Shown here piece by piece: positions 26,369 to 35,698 of a stretch of 64,000 bases of DNA. A program made the translations under genes and the position numbers. The notes below the pieces were generated by a model, which made no database searches, was not told the DNA's origin, and was given only the letters and a program-made list of their open reading frames with translations. This DNA comes from Arthrobacter crusticola (GTDB taxonomy: Bacteria > Actinomycetota > Actinomycetes > Actinomycetales > Micrococcaceae): contig NZ_SMTK01000002.1 of the NCBI RefSeq assembly GCF_004357995.1, positions 744,001-808,000 on the forward strand. Direction: 5' to 3'. Positions within the stretch are counted from its first letter, which is position 1; each line of letters starts with the position of its first letter.

Positions 26369-26373
26369 CCGCC

Positions 26374-27540
26374 GTGGCAGGACGTGGATCCTGGGGGCGG
26401 CCGGCCGACGGTTCGCCGCCCTCAGGTGAGTCCTCGTTCGGGTCCTCGTCCGGTAGGTCCTCGTTGGGTAAGTCGTCATTTGGGTCTTCGTCGGGTAAGT
26501 CGTCGTTCGGGTCCTCCTCGGGTAAGTCGCCATTTAAGTCTTCGTCGGGTAGGTCGTCATTTGGGTCTTCGTCGGGCAAGTCGTCGTTCGGGTCTTCGTC
26601 GGGTAAGTCCTCGTTCGGGTCCTCCTCGGGTAAGTCCTCGTTCGGGTCCCCGACCGGCGAGCCGTCTTTCGGCGGGCAAGGGGCACGGCCGCGCCGCCGG
26701 CGGAAGGCTGAGCGGGAGGCCGAGGACGCGGCCTTCGGACCCGTCGTCGGCCGCTCCGCCGACCTCCCGCCCGAACCGGACGAACACACACCCGGCTCGT
26801 GGGACACCCCTGGTCCCGGGTACGCCGACGGCGCACCCGGTGAAGCCGGCGGGTCCAGAACCGGCAGAGCGGGGCCCGGCAGGGCCACCACCGGTGGCCG
26901 CGGACGTTCGCGGCGCCCCCGCACCGGAGGAGGCGCGGCCGGGGAGCCGTCATTCGACGACCCCGCGGTTGAACCGCCCTCGTCCGGGGAGTCCACGCCG
27001 GCAGAACCCGCGCCGGGGGAGAGCCGGTCCGGGCATTCTCCCGATGCGTCGGACCCGCTCGCCCTGGCACGCTCGATCGTGCTGCGCCAGCTCACCATGG
27101 GCCCCCGCAGCCGTCACCAGCTGGCCGTGAAGCTCGCCGAGCGGGGCGTGCCCGAGGAATCCGCCACCGCGGTCCTTGACCGCTTCGAAGAGGTCCAGCT
27201 CATCGACGACGCCGAGTTCGCCCGGATGTGGGTCCGCAGCCGCTCCGCCACCCGTTCACTGGCCCGATCCGCGCTGAAACGGGAACTCGCCGAGAAGGGA
27301 GTCGACCCGGCCCTCGCCGAGGACGCCCTCGCCCAGGTTAGTGACGACGACGAGCGCGACGCCGCACGCGAACTGATCCACCGGAAGATGCGGCAGGGAG
27401 TCGACCTCTCGGACCGCTCCGCGCGGGACAAGGAGGTCCGCAGGCTCGTCTCAATGCTCGCGCGGAAGGGCTACGCACCCGGCCTGGCCTTCGCCCTGGT
27501 CAAGGACGCCCTCGACGGGCAGGACACCGCCTTCGGATAA
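26374..27540 (+). CDS. recX: Regulatory protein RecX with repeat-rich N-terminal extension
   Basis: A 388-residue protein whose last roughly 160 residues are RecX, the modulator of RecA filaments (DPLALARSIVLRQLTMGPRSR to the end). Typical RecX proteins are 150-270 residues. The first about 225 residues are an extension. Residues 18-100 hold eight copies of a nine-residue unit GKSSFGSSS, then come a basic patch and a Pro/Gly/Glu linker. The GTG start is five bases after recA, with GGAGAG inside the recA end, so the pair is coupled and SOS-controlled. No break in frame separates extension and domain. Confidence 0.9.
   Translation: MAGRGSWGRPADGSPPSGESSFGSSSGRSSLGKSSFGSSSGKSSFGSSSGKSPFKSSSGRSSFGSSSGKSSFGSSSGKSSFGSSSGKSSFGSPTGEPSFGGQGARPRRRRKAEREAEDAAFGPVVGRSADLPPEPDEHTPGSWDTPGPGYADGAPGEAGGSRTGRAGPGRATTGGRGRSRRPRTGGGAAGEPSFDDPAVEPPSSGESTPAEPAPGESRSGHSPDASDPLALARSIVLRQLTMGPRSRHQLAVKLAERGVPEESATAVLDRFEEVQLIDDAEFARMWVRSRSATRSLARSALKRELAEKGVDPALAEDALAQVSDDDERDAARELIHRKMRQGVDLSDRSARDKEVRRLVSMLARKGYAPGLAFALVKDALDGQDTAFG
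26425..26673 (+). repeat. 27-bp tandem repeat in recX
   Basis: Eight full and two partial units of 27 bp encode GKSSFGSSS with few changes (one unit reads GKSPFKSSS, one is cut to GRSSL). The DNA is rich in G and T and poor in A on the plus strand, with codons TCG, TCT, GGT and AAG, unlike the flanking C/G-rich codon use. Near-identical units suggest recent expansion by slippage or unequal exchange. Confidence 0.92.
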
Positions 27541-27626
27541 CGCCGCCAGGGCGTCCTCCTGTGCCCCTCCCGCCGGGTGAACCCTGTCCGCCGGCGCGGG
27601 ATTGTGGGCCGGCGGCGGGGCGGTCG

Positions 27627-27632
27627 TACCCT
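27627..27632 (+). promoter_or_regulatory. -10 hexamer of miaB (leaderless)
   Basis: TACCCT, spacer TAAGCC, then GTG at 27639. No ribosome-binding site. Confidence 0.55.
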
Positions 27633-27638
27633 TAAGCC

Positions 27639-29198
27639 GTGAGTATTACAGTCCCCGCACCCTCCTCCGCTGAACCGTCGGCCACGCTGGCGCCGGCGGC
27701 TCCCGCCGGCACGCAGCGCACCTACGAGGTGCGCACCTTCGGATGCCAGATGAACGTCCACGACTCCGAGCGGATTTCGGGTCTGCTCGAGGGCGCGGGA
27801 CTCGCCCCGGCCGCCGGAGGACAGGCCGACGTCGTCGTCTTCAACACCTGCGCCGTCCGGGAGAACGCCGACAACAAGCTCTACGGCAACCTTGGCATGC
27901 TCGCCCCGGTCAAGGAGGCCAACCCGGGCATGCAGATCGCCGTCGGCGGCTGCCTGGCGCAGAAGGACCGCGACACCATCCTGCGCAAGGCGCCCTGGGT
28001 CGACGCCGTCTTCGGCACCCACAACATCGGGGCGCTGCCGGCCCTGCTTGAACGCGCGCGGCACAACGACGAGGCCCAGCTCGAAATCCTCGAAGCCTTG
28101 GACGTCTTCCCCTCGACCCTGCCCACCAAGCGGGACTCGGTGTACGCCGGGTGGGTCTCCATCTCGGTCGGATGCAACAACACCTGCACGTTCTGCATCG
28201 TGCCCTCCCTCCGCGGGAAGGAGCGCGACCGCCGGCCAGGGGAGATCCTTGCCGAAATCGAGGCCCTCGTGGCCGACGGCGCCATCGAGGTGACGCTGCT
28301 CGGGCAGAACGTGAATTCCTACGGGGTCGAATTCGGCGACCGGGGCGCCTTCGCGAAACTGCTCCGGGCCTGCGGCAGCATTGAAGGACTTGAGCGGGTC
28401 CGTTTCACCAGTCCGCACCCGGCCGCATTCACCGACGACGTCATCGACGCCATGGCCGAGACCCCCAACGTCATGCCGCAGCTCCACATGCCGCTGCAGT
28501 CCGGCTCCGACCGCATCCTCAAGGCGATGCGCCGCTCGTACCGGTCGGCGAAGTTCCTGGGCATCCTCGACCGCGTGCGTGAGCGGATGCCGTCCGCCGC
28601 GATCTCCACCGACATCATCGTCGGCTTCCCCGGCGAGACCGAGGAGGACTTCCAGGCCACGCTCGACGTCGTCGAGAAGTCCCGCTTCGCCACGGCCTTC
28701 ACCTTCCAGTACTCGCGACGGCCGGGAACCCCCGCAGCGGACCTCCCGGACCAGCTGCCCAAGCACGTGGTGCAGGAACGCTTCGAGCGCCTCACCGCGC
28801 TGCAGGACCGCATCGCCGAAGAGGAAAACGCCCGCCAGGTGGGCCGGTCCGTCGAGGTGATGGTCACGGCGAACCAGGGCCGGAAAGCCGGGGAGACCCA
28901 CCGCCTGACCGGACGCGCGCAGGACCAGCGGCTGGTGCACTTCAGCGTCCCGGCCGGCGCCGAGGTGCCGCGGCCCGGCGACCTCGTCACCGTTCCGGTG
29001 ACCCACGCCGCACCCTTCCACCTGCTGTCCGATCCCACCGCCGCGGAATACTCGGTGCGGCGCTCCCGTGCCGGGGACGCCTGGGACCGCAGCCAGGCCG
29101 ACTCGTGCGGGGCGCCGGTTCCCGGCGGTCCCGGCGCCGCAGCTGCGGGCGTGTCCCTGGGCATGCCGTCGCTTCCCCCGCGCCGCTCCACCCCTTGA
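27639..29198 (+). CDS. miaB: tRNA-2-methylthio-N6-isopentenyladenosine37 synthase MiaB
   Basis: A 519-residue radical SAM methylthiotransferase acting on i6A37 of tRNAs. The UPF0004 domain has cysteines in [14 protein letters not shown] and GGCLAQ for the auxiliary cluster. The radical SAM motif is [14 protein letters not shown] domain follows near residue 400. The C-terminal about 50 residues are a Pro/Ala/Gly-rich tail not usual in MiaB. It overlaps miaA by one base, so the two successive steps on A37 are encoded together. Confidence 0.97.
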   Translation: MSITVPAPSSAEPSATLAPAAPAGTQRTYEVRTFGCQMNVHDSERISGLLEGAGLAPAAGGQADVVVFNTCAVRENADNKLYGNLGMLAPVKEANPGMQIAVGGCLAQKDRDTILRKAPWVDAVFGTHNIGALPALLERARHNDEAQLEILEALDVFPSTLPTKRDSVYAGWVSISVGCNNTCTFCIVPSLRGKERDRRPGEILAEIEALVADGAIEVTLLGQNVNSYGVEFGDRGAFAKLLRACGSIEGLERVRFTSPHPAAFTDDVIDAMAETPNVMPQLHMPLQSGSDRILKAMRRSYRSAKFLGILDRVRERMPSAAISTDIIVGFPGETEEDFQATLDVVEKSRFATAFTFQYSRRPGTPAADLPDQLPKHVVQERFERLTALQDRIAEEENARQVGRSVEVMVTANQGRKAGETHRLTGRAQDQRLVHFSVPAGAEVPRPGDLVTVPVTHAAPFHLLSDPTAAEYSVRRSRAGDAWDRSQADSCGAPVPGGPGAAAAGVSLGMPSLPPRRSTP

Positions 29199-30220
29199 TG
29201 CCGCCCGTCGGGCGCACGGGACCCGTCAGCGGAGCCGCTACAGGCGGAACGGGTCCGGGCGAGCAGGATCCCGGGCCGGAAGCGGCCACGGGCGGGCCCG
29301 CGGTGAGCGTCCAGCCGCCCATTGTTGCGGTCGTCGGTCCCACCGGCACGGGCAAGTCCGACCTCGCCATCGCCCTCGCCCTCGAACTCGGTGGTGAGGT
29401 CATCAACGCCGACGCGCTCCAGTTCTACCGCGGGATGGACATCGGGACGGCCAAGATCCCGCCCGAAGAGCGGCGCGGCGTTCCGCACCACCTGCTCGAC
29501 ATCCTCGACATCCGCGAGGAGGCGAGCGTCGCCGCCTACCAGGCCGAGGCCCGGCAGGCCATCGATGCCGTCCGGGCCCGCGGCAGGGTCCCCGTGCTCG
29601 TCGGCGGGTCGGGGCTCTATGTCCGTGCCGTCCTCGACCGGCTCGAGTTTCCCGGCACCGATCCGGCCCTCCGGGAACGCCTCGAGGCCGAACTCGCTGC
29701 CGGAGGGTCGGCCGCCCTCCGCGTCCGGCTCGCCGCGGTGGATCCGGTGTCGGCGGCCCGGATTGCCGATGACAGACGGCTGGTCCGGGCACTCGAAGTG
29801 GCCGAGCTCACCGGGCGCCCGTTCAGCTCCTTCATGCCCGACCGGCAGTACTACGCGCCGGCGGTCCAGATCGGTCTTGCCGTCAACCCGGATGAGCTCC
29901 AGACGCGGCTCGCGGAGCGGGTGCACACGATGGTCCGCAGCGGCCTGCTCGAGGAGGTCCGGTCCCTCGACGCCCGCGGCCTCCGCGACGGCCGCACCGC
30001 CTCGCGCGCCCTGGGCTACTCCCAGTTCCTTTCGGTCCTCGACGGCACCCTCAGTGAGTCCGCGGCCATCGAGGACACCGTCACCGCGACCCGGCAGTTC
30101 GCCAAGCGCCAGCGCACCTGGTTCCGCGGCGACCCGCGGGTGCAGTGGCTGCCCTGGCGGGCCCCGGACCTGATCGACCGCGCACTCCTCCTCGCCCGCG
30201 GCTCCGGGCCCCTATCCTAG
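29198..30220 (+). CDS. miaA: tRNA dimethylallyltransferase MiaA
   Basis: A 340-residue enzyme that adds the dimethylallyl group to A37 of tRNAs, making the substrate of MiaB. The P-loop GPTGTGKS is at residues 47-54. [18 protein letters not shown] and [14 protein letters not shown] are conserved. ATG 29198 overlaps the miaB stop (TGATG) and gives a 36-residue low-complexity leader; GTG 29303, just before the conserved core, is the alternative start. Its TAG stop overlaps the dapF -10 element. Confidence 0.94.
   Translation: MPPVGRTGPVSGAATGGTGPGEQDPGPEAATGGPAVSVQPPIVAVVGPTGTGKSDLAIALALELGGEVINADALQFYRGMDIGTAKIPPEERRGVPHHLLDILDIREEASVAAYQAEARQAIDAVRARGRVPVLVGGSGLYVRAVLDRLEFPGTDPALRERLEAELAAGGSAALRVRLAAVDPVSAARIADDRRLVRALEVAELTGRPFSSFMPDRQYYAPAVQIGLAVNPDELQTRLAERVHTMVRSGLLEEVRSLDARGLRDGRTASRALGYSQFLSVLDGTLSESAAIEDTVTATRQFAKRQRTWFRGDPRVQWLPWRAPDLIDRALLLARGSGPLS
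30213..30218 (+). promoter_or_regulatory. -10 hexamer of dapF (leaderless)
   Basis: TATCCT, spacer AGAAGG, then GTG at 30225. It overlaps the last codons of miaA. Confidence 0.6.
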
Positions 30221-30224
30221 AAGG

Positions 30225-31172
30225 GTGAGCACAGCACCCGCCCGGCAGGTCCCGACCGTATCGCCCCTCACCGGCGTGCCCTTCACCAAGGGCCATGGCA
30301 CGGGCAACGACTTTCTCCTCCTCCTCGACCCCGAGGCGGCGCTCGACCTTCGCGCCGACGCCGTCGCCGCCGCGTGCGACCGCCATCTCGGCGTCGGCGC
30401 CGACGGACTGATCCGCGCTGTGCGCTCGGAGCACCTCCCCGAGGGGCGTGAGCTGCTCGCCGGACACCCGGAGGCCGAGTGGTTCATGGACTACCGCAAC
30501 GCCGACGGATCCGTCTCCGAGATGTGCGGCAACGGCGTTCGGGTCTTCGTGCACTACCTGATCAGCCGGGGCGTGCTCGCCCTCGCCGAGGGAACCTCGG
30601 TGTCAGTGGCCACCCGCGCCGGCGTGAAGGTGGTCTCACGGTCGGCCGACGGGTACTCGGTGGACATGGGCCCCTGGGAGTTCATCCATCCGGAGGACGC
30701 CGCCGCCCGGGCGACGGACTCGACGGTGGAGGCGGCGGGCCTCGGCGTGCCGCGCCCGGGCCTCTCGGTGAGCATGGGCAACCCGCACACCGTCGTCGCG
30801 CTTGCGGGGCTCGACGAGCTCGCCGCGCCCCCGCTGGCCGAGGCCCCGGTGGTCATGCCCGTGCCGCCGTACGGAACCAATGTCGAATTCGTCGTCCCGG
30901 CCGAGCCCCTCGTGGAGGGCGGCGTCGGCAGGCTCACCATGCGGGTCCACGAGCGCGGGGTGGGAGAGACCTGGTCCTGCGGCACCGGGGCGTGCGCCGC
31001 GGCCGTCGCCACCCGCTACTGGGCCGGCCCGGAGTCTCCCTCGCGCTGGGCGGTCCAGGTGCCCGGGGGCGTGCTTGGCGTTGTCTTCCGCACCGGCGCG
31101 GACGGGCGTGAGCACGTCGACCTCAGCGGGCCGGCGGTGCTCGTCGCTGAAGGGACCCTGCTCGGGGCCTGA
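30225..31172 (+). CDS. dapF: Diaminopimelate epimerase
   Basis: A 315-residue cofactor-free epimerase converting LL- to meso-diaminopimelate. The catalytic cysteines are C101 (EMCGNGVR) and C252 (WSCGTGACA). The N-terminal FTKGHGTGNDF and the segment GNPHTVV are conserved. It is slightly longer than the 270-290 residues usual in the family. It provides meso-DAP or lysine precursor and completes, with dapB and dapA, the pathway genes in the window. Confidence 0.96.
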   Translation: MSTAPARQVPTVSPLTGVPFTKGHGTGNDFLLLLDPEAALDLRADAVAAACDRHLGVGADGLIRAVRSEHLPEGRELLAGHPEAEWFMDYRNADGSVSEMCGNGVRVFVHYLISRGVLALAEGTSVSVATRAGVKVVSRSADGYSVDMGPWEFIHPEDAAARATDSTVEAAGLGVPRPGLSVSMGNPHTVVALAGLDELAAPPLAEAPVVMPVPPYGTNVEFVVPAEPLVEGGVGRLTMRVHERGVGETWSCGTGACAAAVATRYWAGPESPSRWAVQVPGGVLGVVFRTGADGREHVDLSGPAVLVAEGTLLGA

Positions 31173-31179
31173 ACAGAAT

Positions 31180-31198
31180 CCCGGTCCGGCGGACCGGG
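31180..31198. terminator. Hairpin after dapF
   Basis: CCCGGTCC and GGACCGGG pair over 8 bp with a GGC loop, eight bases after the dapF stop and between convergent genes. No U-tract. Confidence 0.55.
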
Positions 31199-31272
31199 CC
31201 GGCGGTCTGCGGAACGCCCGCGCCGGTCGGGGCGGGCCCGTCGGGCGCCACGGCGCTGCCGGGCGCGCGCCG

Positions 31273-31884
31273 TCAGTCCGCCGGGCGGGTGATGTGGAGA
31301 ATCCGGAAGGACTTCGCGCTGTCAGCGCGGCGCACGGTGAAGCCGGGGGGAAGGGAAGCGGTGAGCCAGCGCTGAAGTGAATCGGCGCCGAGGTTCTTCT
31401 GCACCACCAGCCAGGCCTCCCCACCCGGGGCGAGCCGCGGCAGCCAGCGCAGCAGCAGGGCGTGAAGCTCCGCCTTGCCGATCCGGATCGGAGGATTCGA
31501 CCAGATGGTGTCGAACTCCAGCGAGGGGTCGACGTCGTCCGGCGTCCCGGCAGAGACATTCGCCAGGCCGAGGCGGGCCGCGTTGTCCCGGGTCAGGGCG
31601 ATGCACCGCTCATTGACGTCCACGGCGTACACCTGGGCGGCCGGGGCCTTCAGCGCAAGGGTCAGGGCCAGCGGACCCCACCCGCTGCCCACGTCGAGCA
31701 GGCGGGTGCCTCGCGGCTCGGGAACGGAGCCGAGCAGGATCGCCGTGCCCTTGTCGATTCCATCGGGGCTGAACAGGCCCGACGACGTCACGAGGTCGCG
31801 CTGCTCCCCGTCGAGGACAACCGACAGCGGCCGCCGGACGCCCGGGCCTGCGGGCTGGGAGCTGAAGTAGTGCTGGGATTCCAT
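31273..31884 (-). CDS. Class I SAM-dependent methyltransferase (RsmC-like)
   Basis: A 203-residue methyltransferase. The SAM-binding motif is LLDVGSGWGPLAL (about residues 61-73), the post-I acidic residue lies in YAVDVNERC, and the catalytic-type motif SNPPIRIGK is that of N-methylating enzymes such as RsmC, which methylates G1207 of 16S rRNA. Target unproven here. ATG 31884 is preferred; a TTG nine bases upstream is an alternative. TAGGCT lies eight bases before the ATG, a slightly long leaderless spacing. Confidence 0.85.
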   Translation of the reverse strand: MESQHYFSSQPAGPGVRRPLSVVLDGEQRDLVTSSGLFSPDGIDKGTAILLGSVPEPRGTRLLDVGSGWGPLALTLALKAPAAQVYAVDVNERCIALTRDNAARLGLANVSAGTPDDVDPSLEFDTIWSNPPIRIGKAELHALLLRWLPRLAPGGEAWLVVQKNLGADSLQRWLTASLPPGFTVRRADSAKSFRILHITRPAD

Positions 31885-31892
31885 AACCGTCA

Positions 31893-31898
31893 AGCCTA
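31893..31898 (-). promoter_or_regulatory. -10 hexamer of the RsmC-like gene
   Basis: TAGGCT on the minus strand, eight bases before ATG 31884. It implies no leader or a leader of one or two bases. Confidence 0.45.
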
Positions 31899-31912
31899 GT
31901 GCCCCGCCGGGC

Positions 31913-31940
31913 GGCCACCGGGCGTGGACCCCCGGTGGCC
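31913..31940. repeat. Inverted repeat in the hflX divergent region
   Basis: GGCCACCGGG and CCCGGTGGCC are perfect 10-bp arms around an eight-base spacer. The element is between the divergent methyltransferase and hflX genes, about 100 bases before hflX. Operator or insulating hairpin are both possible. Confidence 0.45.
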
Positions 31941-32040
31941 GGTGCGCCAGGAGGGCCGGCCGGGCGGGCGCAAGCCCTGTTGCGCGGAGAGTGAATTCGC
32001 TGTGCTGGTGGTTTTCGTGCTACTAGCATTGAAGGACGCA

Positions 32041-33645
32041 ATGACAAAGGAGAACATGACCACGAACCACGAAGGATCGACCGGAGCCGAGATGGGACCC
32101 GCGGAGATCCAGGCTGTCATCGACCGGATTCTCGCCCACGACGAGGCGGTCGAGTCCAAATCGGCGGCAGCCAAGCCCCCGGCCGGCGATGGATCGACCG
32201 GCGGTGCCCCGGCGACATGGCGCTCACGCGCCCAGGCACTTTCCGCTTCCGCACAGGAGCACTCGGAATTCGACGGTGACCAGGAGGACCTCGCCGAGCG
32301 GCACGCGCTGCGCCGCGTCGCGGGCCTCTCGACCGAGCTTGAGGACGTCACCGAGGTCGAGTACCGGCAGCTGCGCCTTGAGCGCGTCGTCCTCGCCGGC
32401 CTGTGGAGCGACGGCACGGCGCAGGACGCCGAGAACTCGCTCCAGGAGCTCGCCGCCCTCGCTGAGACAGCCGGCTCGGAGGTACTCGATGGAATGGTCC
32501 AGCGGCGCCTGAAGCCGGACCCGGCCACCTTCCTCGGCTCCGGCAAGGCCCAGGAACTCAAGGACGTGGTGGCGGCCGTCGGCGCCGACACCGTCATCGT
32601 CGACAGTGAGCTTTCCCCCTCCCAGCGCAGGGGCCTCGAGGACATTGTGAAGGTCAAGGTCATCGACCGGACCGCCCTGATCCTCGACATTTTCGCCCAG
32701 CACGCCCAGTCCCGCGAGGGCAAGGCCCAGGTTGAACTTGCCCAGCTCGAATACCTCCTGCCGCGGCTTCGCGGCTGGGGCGAATCGATGTCACGGCAGG
32801 CCGGTGGCCAGGTCGGCAGCGCCGGTGCAGGAATGGGCTCCCGCGGTCCGGGTGAGACGAAGATCGAACTCGACCGCCGGAAGATCCGCACCCGCATGGC
32901 GAAGCTCCGCCGCGAGATCGCCGGCATGAAGCCGGCCCGGGAGACCAAGCGCTCGAACCGGCGCCGCAACCAGGTGCCGTCGGTGGCCATTGCCGGCTAC
33001 ACCAATGCCGGGAAGTCATCGCTGCTGAACCGGCTCACCGACGCAGGGGTGCTGGTGGAGAACGCCCTGTTCGCGACCCTCGACCCGACGGTGCGCCGGG
33101 CCGAGACAACCGACGGCCTCGGATACACCCTCGTGGACACCGTCGGCTTCGTCCGGTCCCTGCCCACCCAGCTCGTCGAGGCCTTCCGGTCAACCCTCGA
33201 GGAAGTGGCGGACGCCGACCTGATCCTCCACGTCGTCGACGCCTCCCACCCCGACCCCGAAGGGCAGATCGCCGCCGTGCGCACGGTCCTCGCGGAGGTC
33301 GACGCACGGAACATCCCCGAGATCATCGTGCTCAACAAGGCCGACGCCGCCGACCCGTTCGTCCTGGAACGGCTCCGCCAGCGGGAGCCGCGCCACGTCG
33401 TCGTCTCGGCCCGCACCGGCCAGGGCATCGACGAACTGCGCATGCAGATCAGCACCTCCATCCCGAGGCCCGGGGTGCGGATGTCCCTGCTGGTTCCCTA
33501 CGACCACGGGGAGATCATCAGCCGGCTCCACGAGGAGGACGCGGAGATCCTCTCCCTCGATCACGCCGAGGAGGGAACCCTGCTCGAGGTGATGGTGAGG
33601 GAGGGCCTCGCCGCGGAGCTCGAGCCGTACCTGAGGCATGAGTAA
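32041..33645 (+). CDS. hflX: Ribosome-associated GTPase HflX
   Basis: A 534-residue HflX, a GTPase that binds 50S subunits and rescues or splits stalled ribosomes under stress. The HflX N-domain includes FLGSGKAQELKD and DSELSPSQRRGLED. The G1 motif GYTNAGKSSL is near residue 319, then G3 DTVGF and G4 NKAD. There is a long N-terminal acidic extension of about 100 residues. ATG 32041 has GAAGGA four bases upstream; ATG 32056 preceded by AAGGAG is an equal alternative. It overlaps dinG by eight bases. Confidence 0.95.
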   Translation: MTKENMTTNHEGSTGAEMGPAEIQAVIDRILAHDEAVESKSAAAKPPAGDGSTGGAPATWRSRAQALSASAQEHSEFDGDQEDLAERHALRRVAGLSTELEDVTEVEYRQLRLERVVLAGLWSDGTAQDAENSLQELAALAETAGSEVLDGMVQRRLKPDPATFLGSGKAQELKDVVAAVGADTVIVDSELSPSQRRGLEDIVKVKVIDRTALILDIFAQHAQSREGKAQVELAQLEYLLPRLRGWGESMSRQAGGQVGSAGAGMGSRGPGETKIELDRRKIRTRMAKLRREIAGMKPARETKRSNRRRNQVPSVAIAGYTNAGKSSLLNRLTDAGVLVENALFATLDPTVRRAETTDGLGYTLVDTVGFVRSLPTQLVEAFRSTLEEVADADLILHVVDASHPDPEGQIAAVRTVLAEVDARNIPEIIVLNKADAADPFVLERLRQREPRHVVVSARTGQGIDELRMQISTSIPRPGVRMSLLVPYDHGEIISRLHEEDAEILSLDHAEEGTLLEVMVREGLAAELEPYLRHE

Positions 33646-35668
33646 AGGGCAGGAGCCCGACGCGCTGAACCTGCTGGACGCCGCCGTTGCGGCAATGGGC
33701 GGTGAAAGCCGCGCCGGTCAGCATGAGATGACGCGCCGGGTGAGCGAGGCCATCGACACCGGGGAGCACCTTCTCGTCCAGGCCGGTACCGGAACGGGAA
33801 AGTCTCTGGCCTACCTGCTGCCGCTGATCGCGCACGCCATGGAGAGCGAGAAGCCCTCGATCGTGTCGACGGCGACCCTGGCCCTGCAGGCGCAGATCGT
33901 GGGCCGGGACCTTCCCCGGCTGCTGACGGCCGTTCAGCCGCACCTTCCCCGGCCCGTCGACGTCGCCCTCCTCAAGGGGCGGTCGAACTATGTGTGCCTG
34001 CACAAGACCGCGGGCGGATTCCCGGAGGAGGACGCCCCCGACGCCCTGTTCAGCCTCGGCGAGGACGCCGTCCAGCACCCCGGCGCGCCACCGGCCGCGC
34101 CGGGCAGCGCGCTCGGGCGCGAGGTGGTGCGCCTGCGCGAATGGGCCGAGGACACCGAGACTGGTGACCGCGACGAACTGCTGCCGGGGGTCAGCGACCG
34201 GGCCTGGCGCCAGGTGTCGGTCAGCAGCCTCGAGTGCCTCGGCGCCCAGCGGTGCCCGGTGGCCAAGGAGTGCTTCAGCGAACGTGCCCGGGAGGCCGCC
34301 GCGACCGCCGACATCGTGATCACGAACCACGCGATGCTCGCCATCAGCGCCTTCGAGGGCCTGGCCGTGCTCCCGGACTACGACGTCGTCGTCATCGACG
34401 AGGCCCACGAACTCCATGACCGGGTCACCGGGGCCGTGTCGGGGCAGCTATCGGCGGCAATGGTTTCCGCCGCCGCGACCGCTGTGCGCCGGCACGCCTC
34501 GCTGCGCACCGACGCACTCGACTCCGCGGGCAAGGCACTCGAGGAGGCCTGCGCGCTCCTGCCGTCGGGGCTGATGCCCGGGCGGCTTCCCGAGGAGCTC
34601 GAATCCGCCCTTGAACAGGTCCGCGACGCCTCGCGTGCGGCCCTCTCGGACACCAAGACCGATGGCAAGGCCGACGGCCCGGGGGACGCCGACGGCGGCC
34701 GGCAGCAGGCGCGCGGGCGGCTCGGGCTGGTCTTCGAGGTGGCCGAGCGGCTCCTCGCCGCCGGTGAGGCCAGCGAGGTGGTCTGGACCTCCCGGCCCAG
34801 CACCTTCACCCCGGGTGCCGGCTACTCAATGGCCGACGAGAGCGCTCCGGCCATCCTGAACGTGGCACCGCTGTCCGTTGCCGGGCGGCTCCGCGAGGGA
34901 TTGTTCGAAGACCACACGGTCGTCCTGACCTCGGCGACCCTCGCGATCGGGGCCGAATTCGGCCCCGTCGCCGGATCGCTCGGGCTGACCGGGGCGGGCG
35001 CACCGTCCTGGACCGGGGTCGACGTCGGAAGTCCCTTCGACTACCCGCGCCAGGGGGTGCTGTATGTGGCCAAGGACCTCCCCAAACCGGAACGGGGAAC
35101 CTCCGAGGCCCAACTGGCCGAGCTCGCCGCACTCCTGAAGGCCTCCCGCGGCGGCGCCCTCGGACTGTTCTCCTCCCGCCGGGCGGCGGAGGAGGCAGCC
35201 GAGGCGCTGCGGCCGCTCGTCGACTTCGAGATCCTGTGCCAGGGCGAGGCGTCGCTTCCCTCGCTCGTGCAGCAGTTCGCCGAGGATCCGGACACCTGCC
35301 TGTTCGGGACGATGTCCCTGTGGCAGGGAGTCGATGTGCCCGGGCAGTCCTGCCGGCTCGTGGTGATCGACCGGATCCCCTTTCCCCGCCCGGACGATCC
35401 GCTGATGACCGCCCGGACCCGGGCGGTGGCCCGCGCCGGCGGCAACGGGTTCATGAGTGTCTCAGCCACGCACGCCGCAGTGCGGCTGGCCCAGGGGGCG
35501 GGGCGCCTGATCCGGGCCTCCGGCGACCGCGGAGTCGTCGCGGTCCTCGACTCGCGTCTGGCCACTGCGCGCTATGGGTCGTTCCTGCGGGCCGCCCTGC
35601 CGCCGTTCTGGCATACGACCGATCGAACGACGGTGCTGGGCATCCTCGAGCGGGTCGCCGCCGGGTAG
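33638..35668 (+). CDS. dinG: ATP-dependent DNA helicase, DinG/XPD type
   Basis: A 676-residue superfamily 2 helicase. Walker A QAGTGTGKS is near residues 47-55 and the DEAH box in VVVIDEAHELHD near 254-257. Four iron-sulfur cysteines are visible: one in NYVCLHK and three in ECLGAQRCPVAKECF. The last helicase motif QGAGRLIR is present. DinG-type enzymes unwind DNA with R-loops or damage; in E. coli dinG is SOS-induced. No SOS box is seen directly upstream, because it overlaps hflX and is probably cotranscribed. Confidence 0.93.
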   Translation: MSKGQEPDALNLLDAAVAAMGGESRAGQHEMTRRVSEAIDTGEHLLVQAGTGTGKSLAYLLPLIAHAMESEKPSIVSTATLALQAQIVGRDLPRLLTAVQPHLPRPVDVALLKGRSNYVCLHKTAGGFPEEDAPDALFSLGEDAVQHPGAPPAAPGSALGREVVRLREWAEDTETGDRDELLPGVSDRAWRQVSVSSLECLGAQRCPVAKECFSERAREAAATADIVITNHAMLAISAFEGLAVLPDYDVVVIDEAHELHDRVTGAVSGQLSAAMVSAAATAVRRHASLRTDALDSAGKALEEACALLPSGLMPGRLPEELESALEQVRDASRAALSDTKTDGKADGPGDADGGRQQARGRLGLVFEVAERLLAAGEASEVVWTSRPSTFTPGAGYSMADESAPAILNVAPLSVAGRLREGLFEDHTVVLTSATLAIGAEFGPVAGSLGLTGAGAPSWTGVDVGSPFDYPRQGVLYVAKDLPKPERGTSEAQLAELAALLKASRGGALGLFSSRRAAEEAAEALRPLVDFEILCQGEASLPSLVQQFAEDPDTCLFGTMSLWQGVDVPGQSCRLVVIDRIPFPRPDDPLMTARTRAVARAGGNGFMSVSATHAAVRLAQGAGRLIRASGDRGVVAVLDSRLATARYGSFLRAALPPFWHTTDRTTVLGILERVAAG

Positions 35669-35698
35669 GAGCCGGGGGAGCAGCCGGCTGGCAGCGGG

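Noticed and set aside
26295-27098. Minus-strand frame over recX encoding an acidic DEDPNDDLP repeat
   Set aside because: It is only the reverse reading of the recX repeat, with no ribosome-binding site or promoter.
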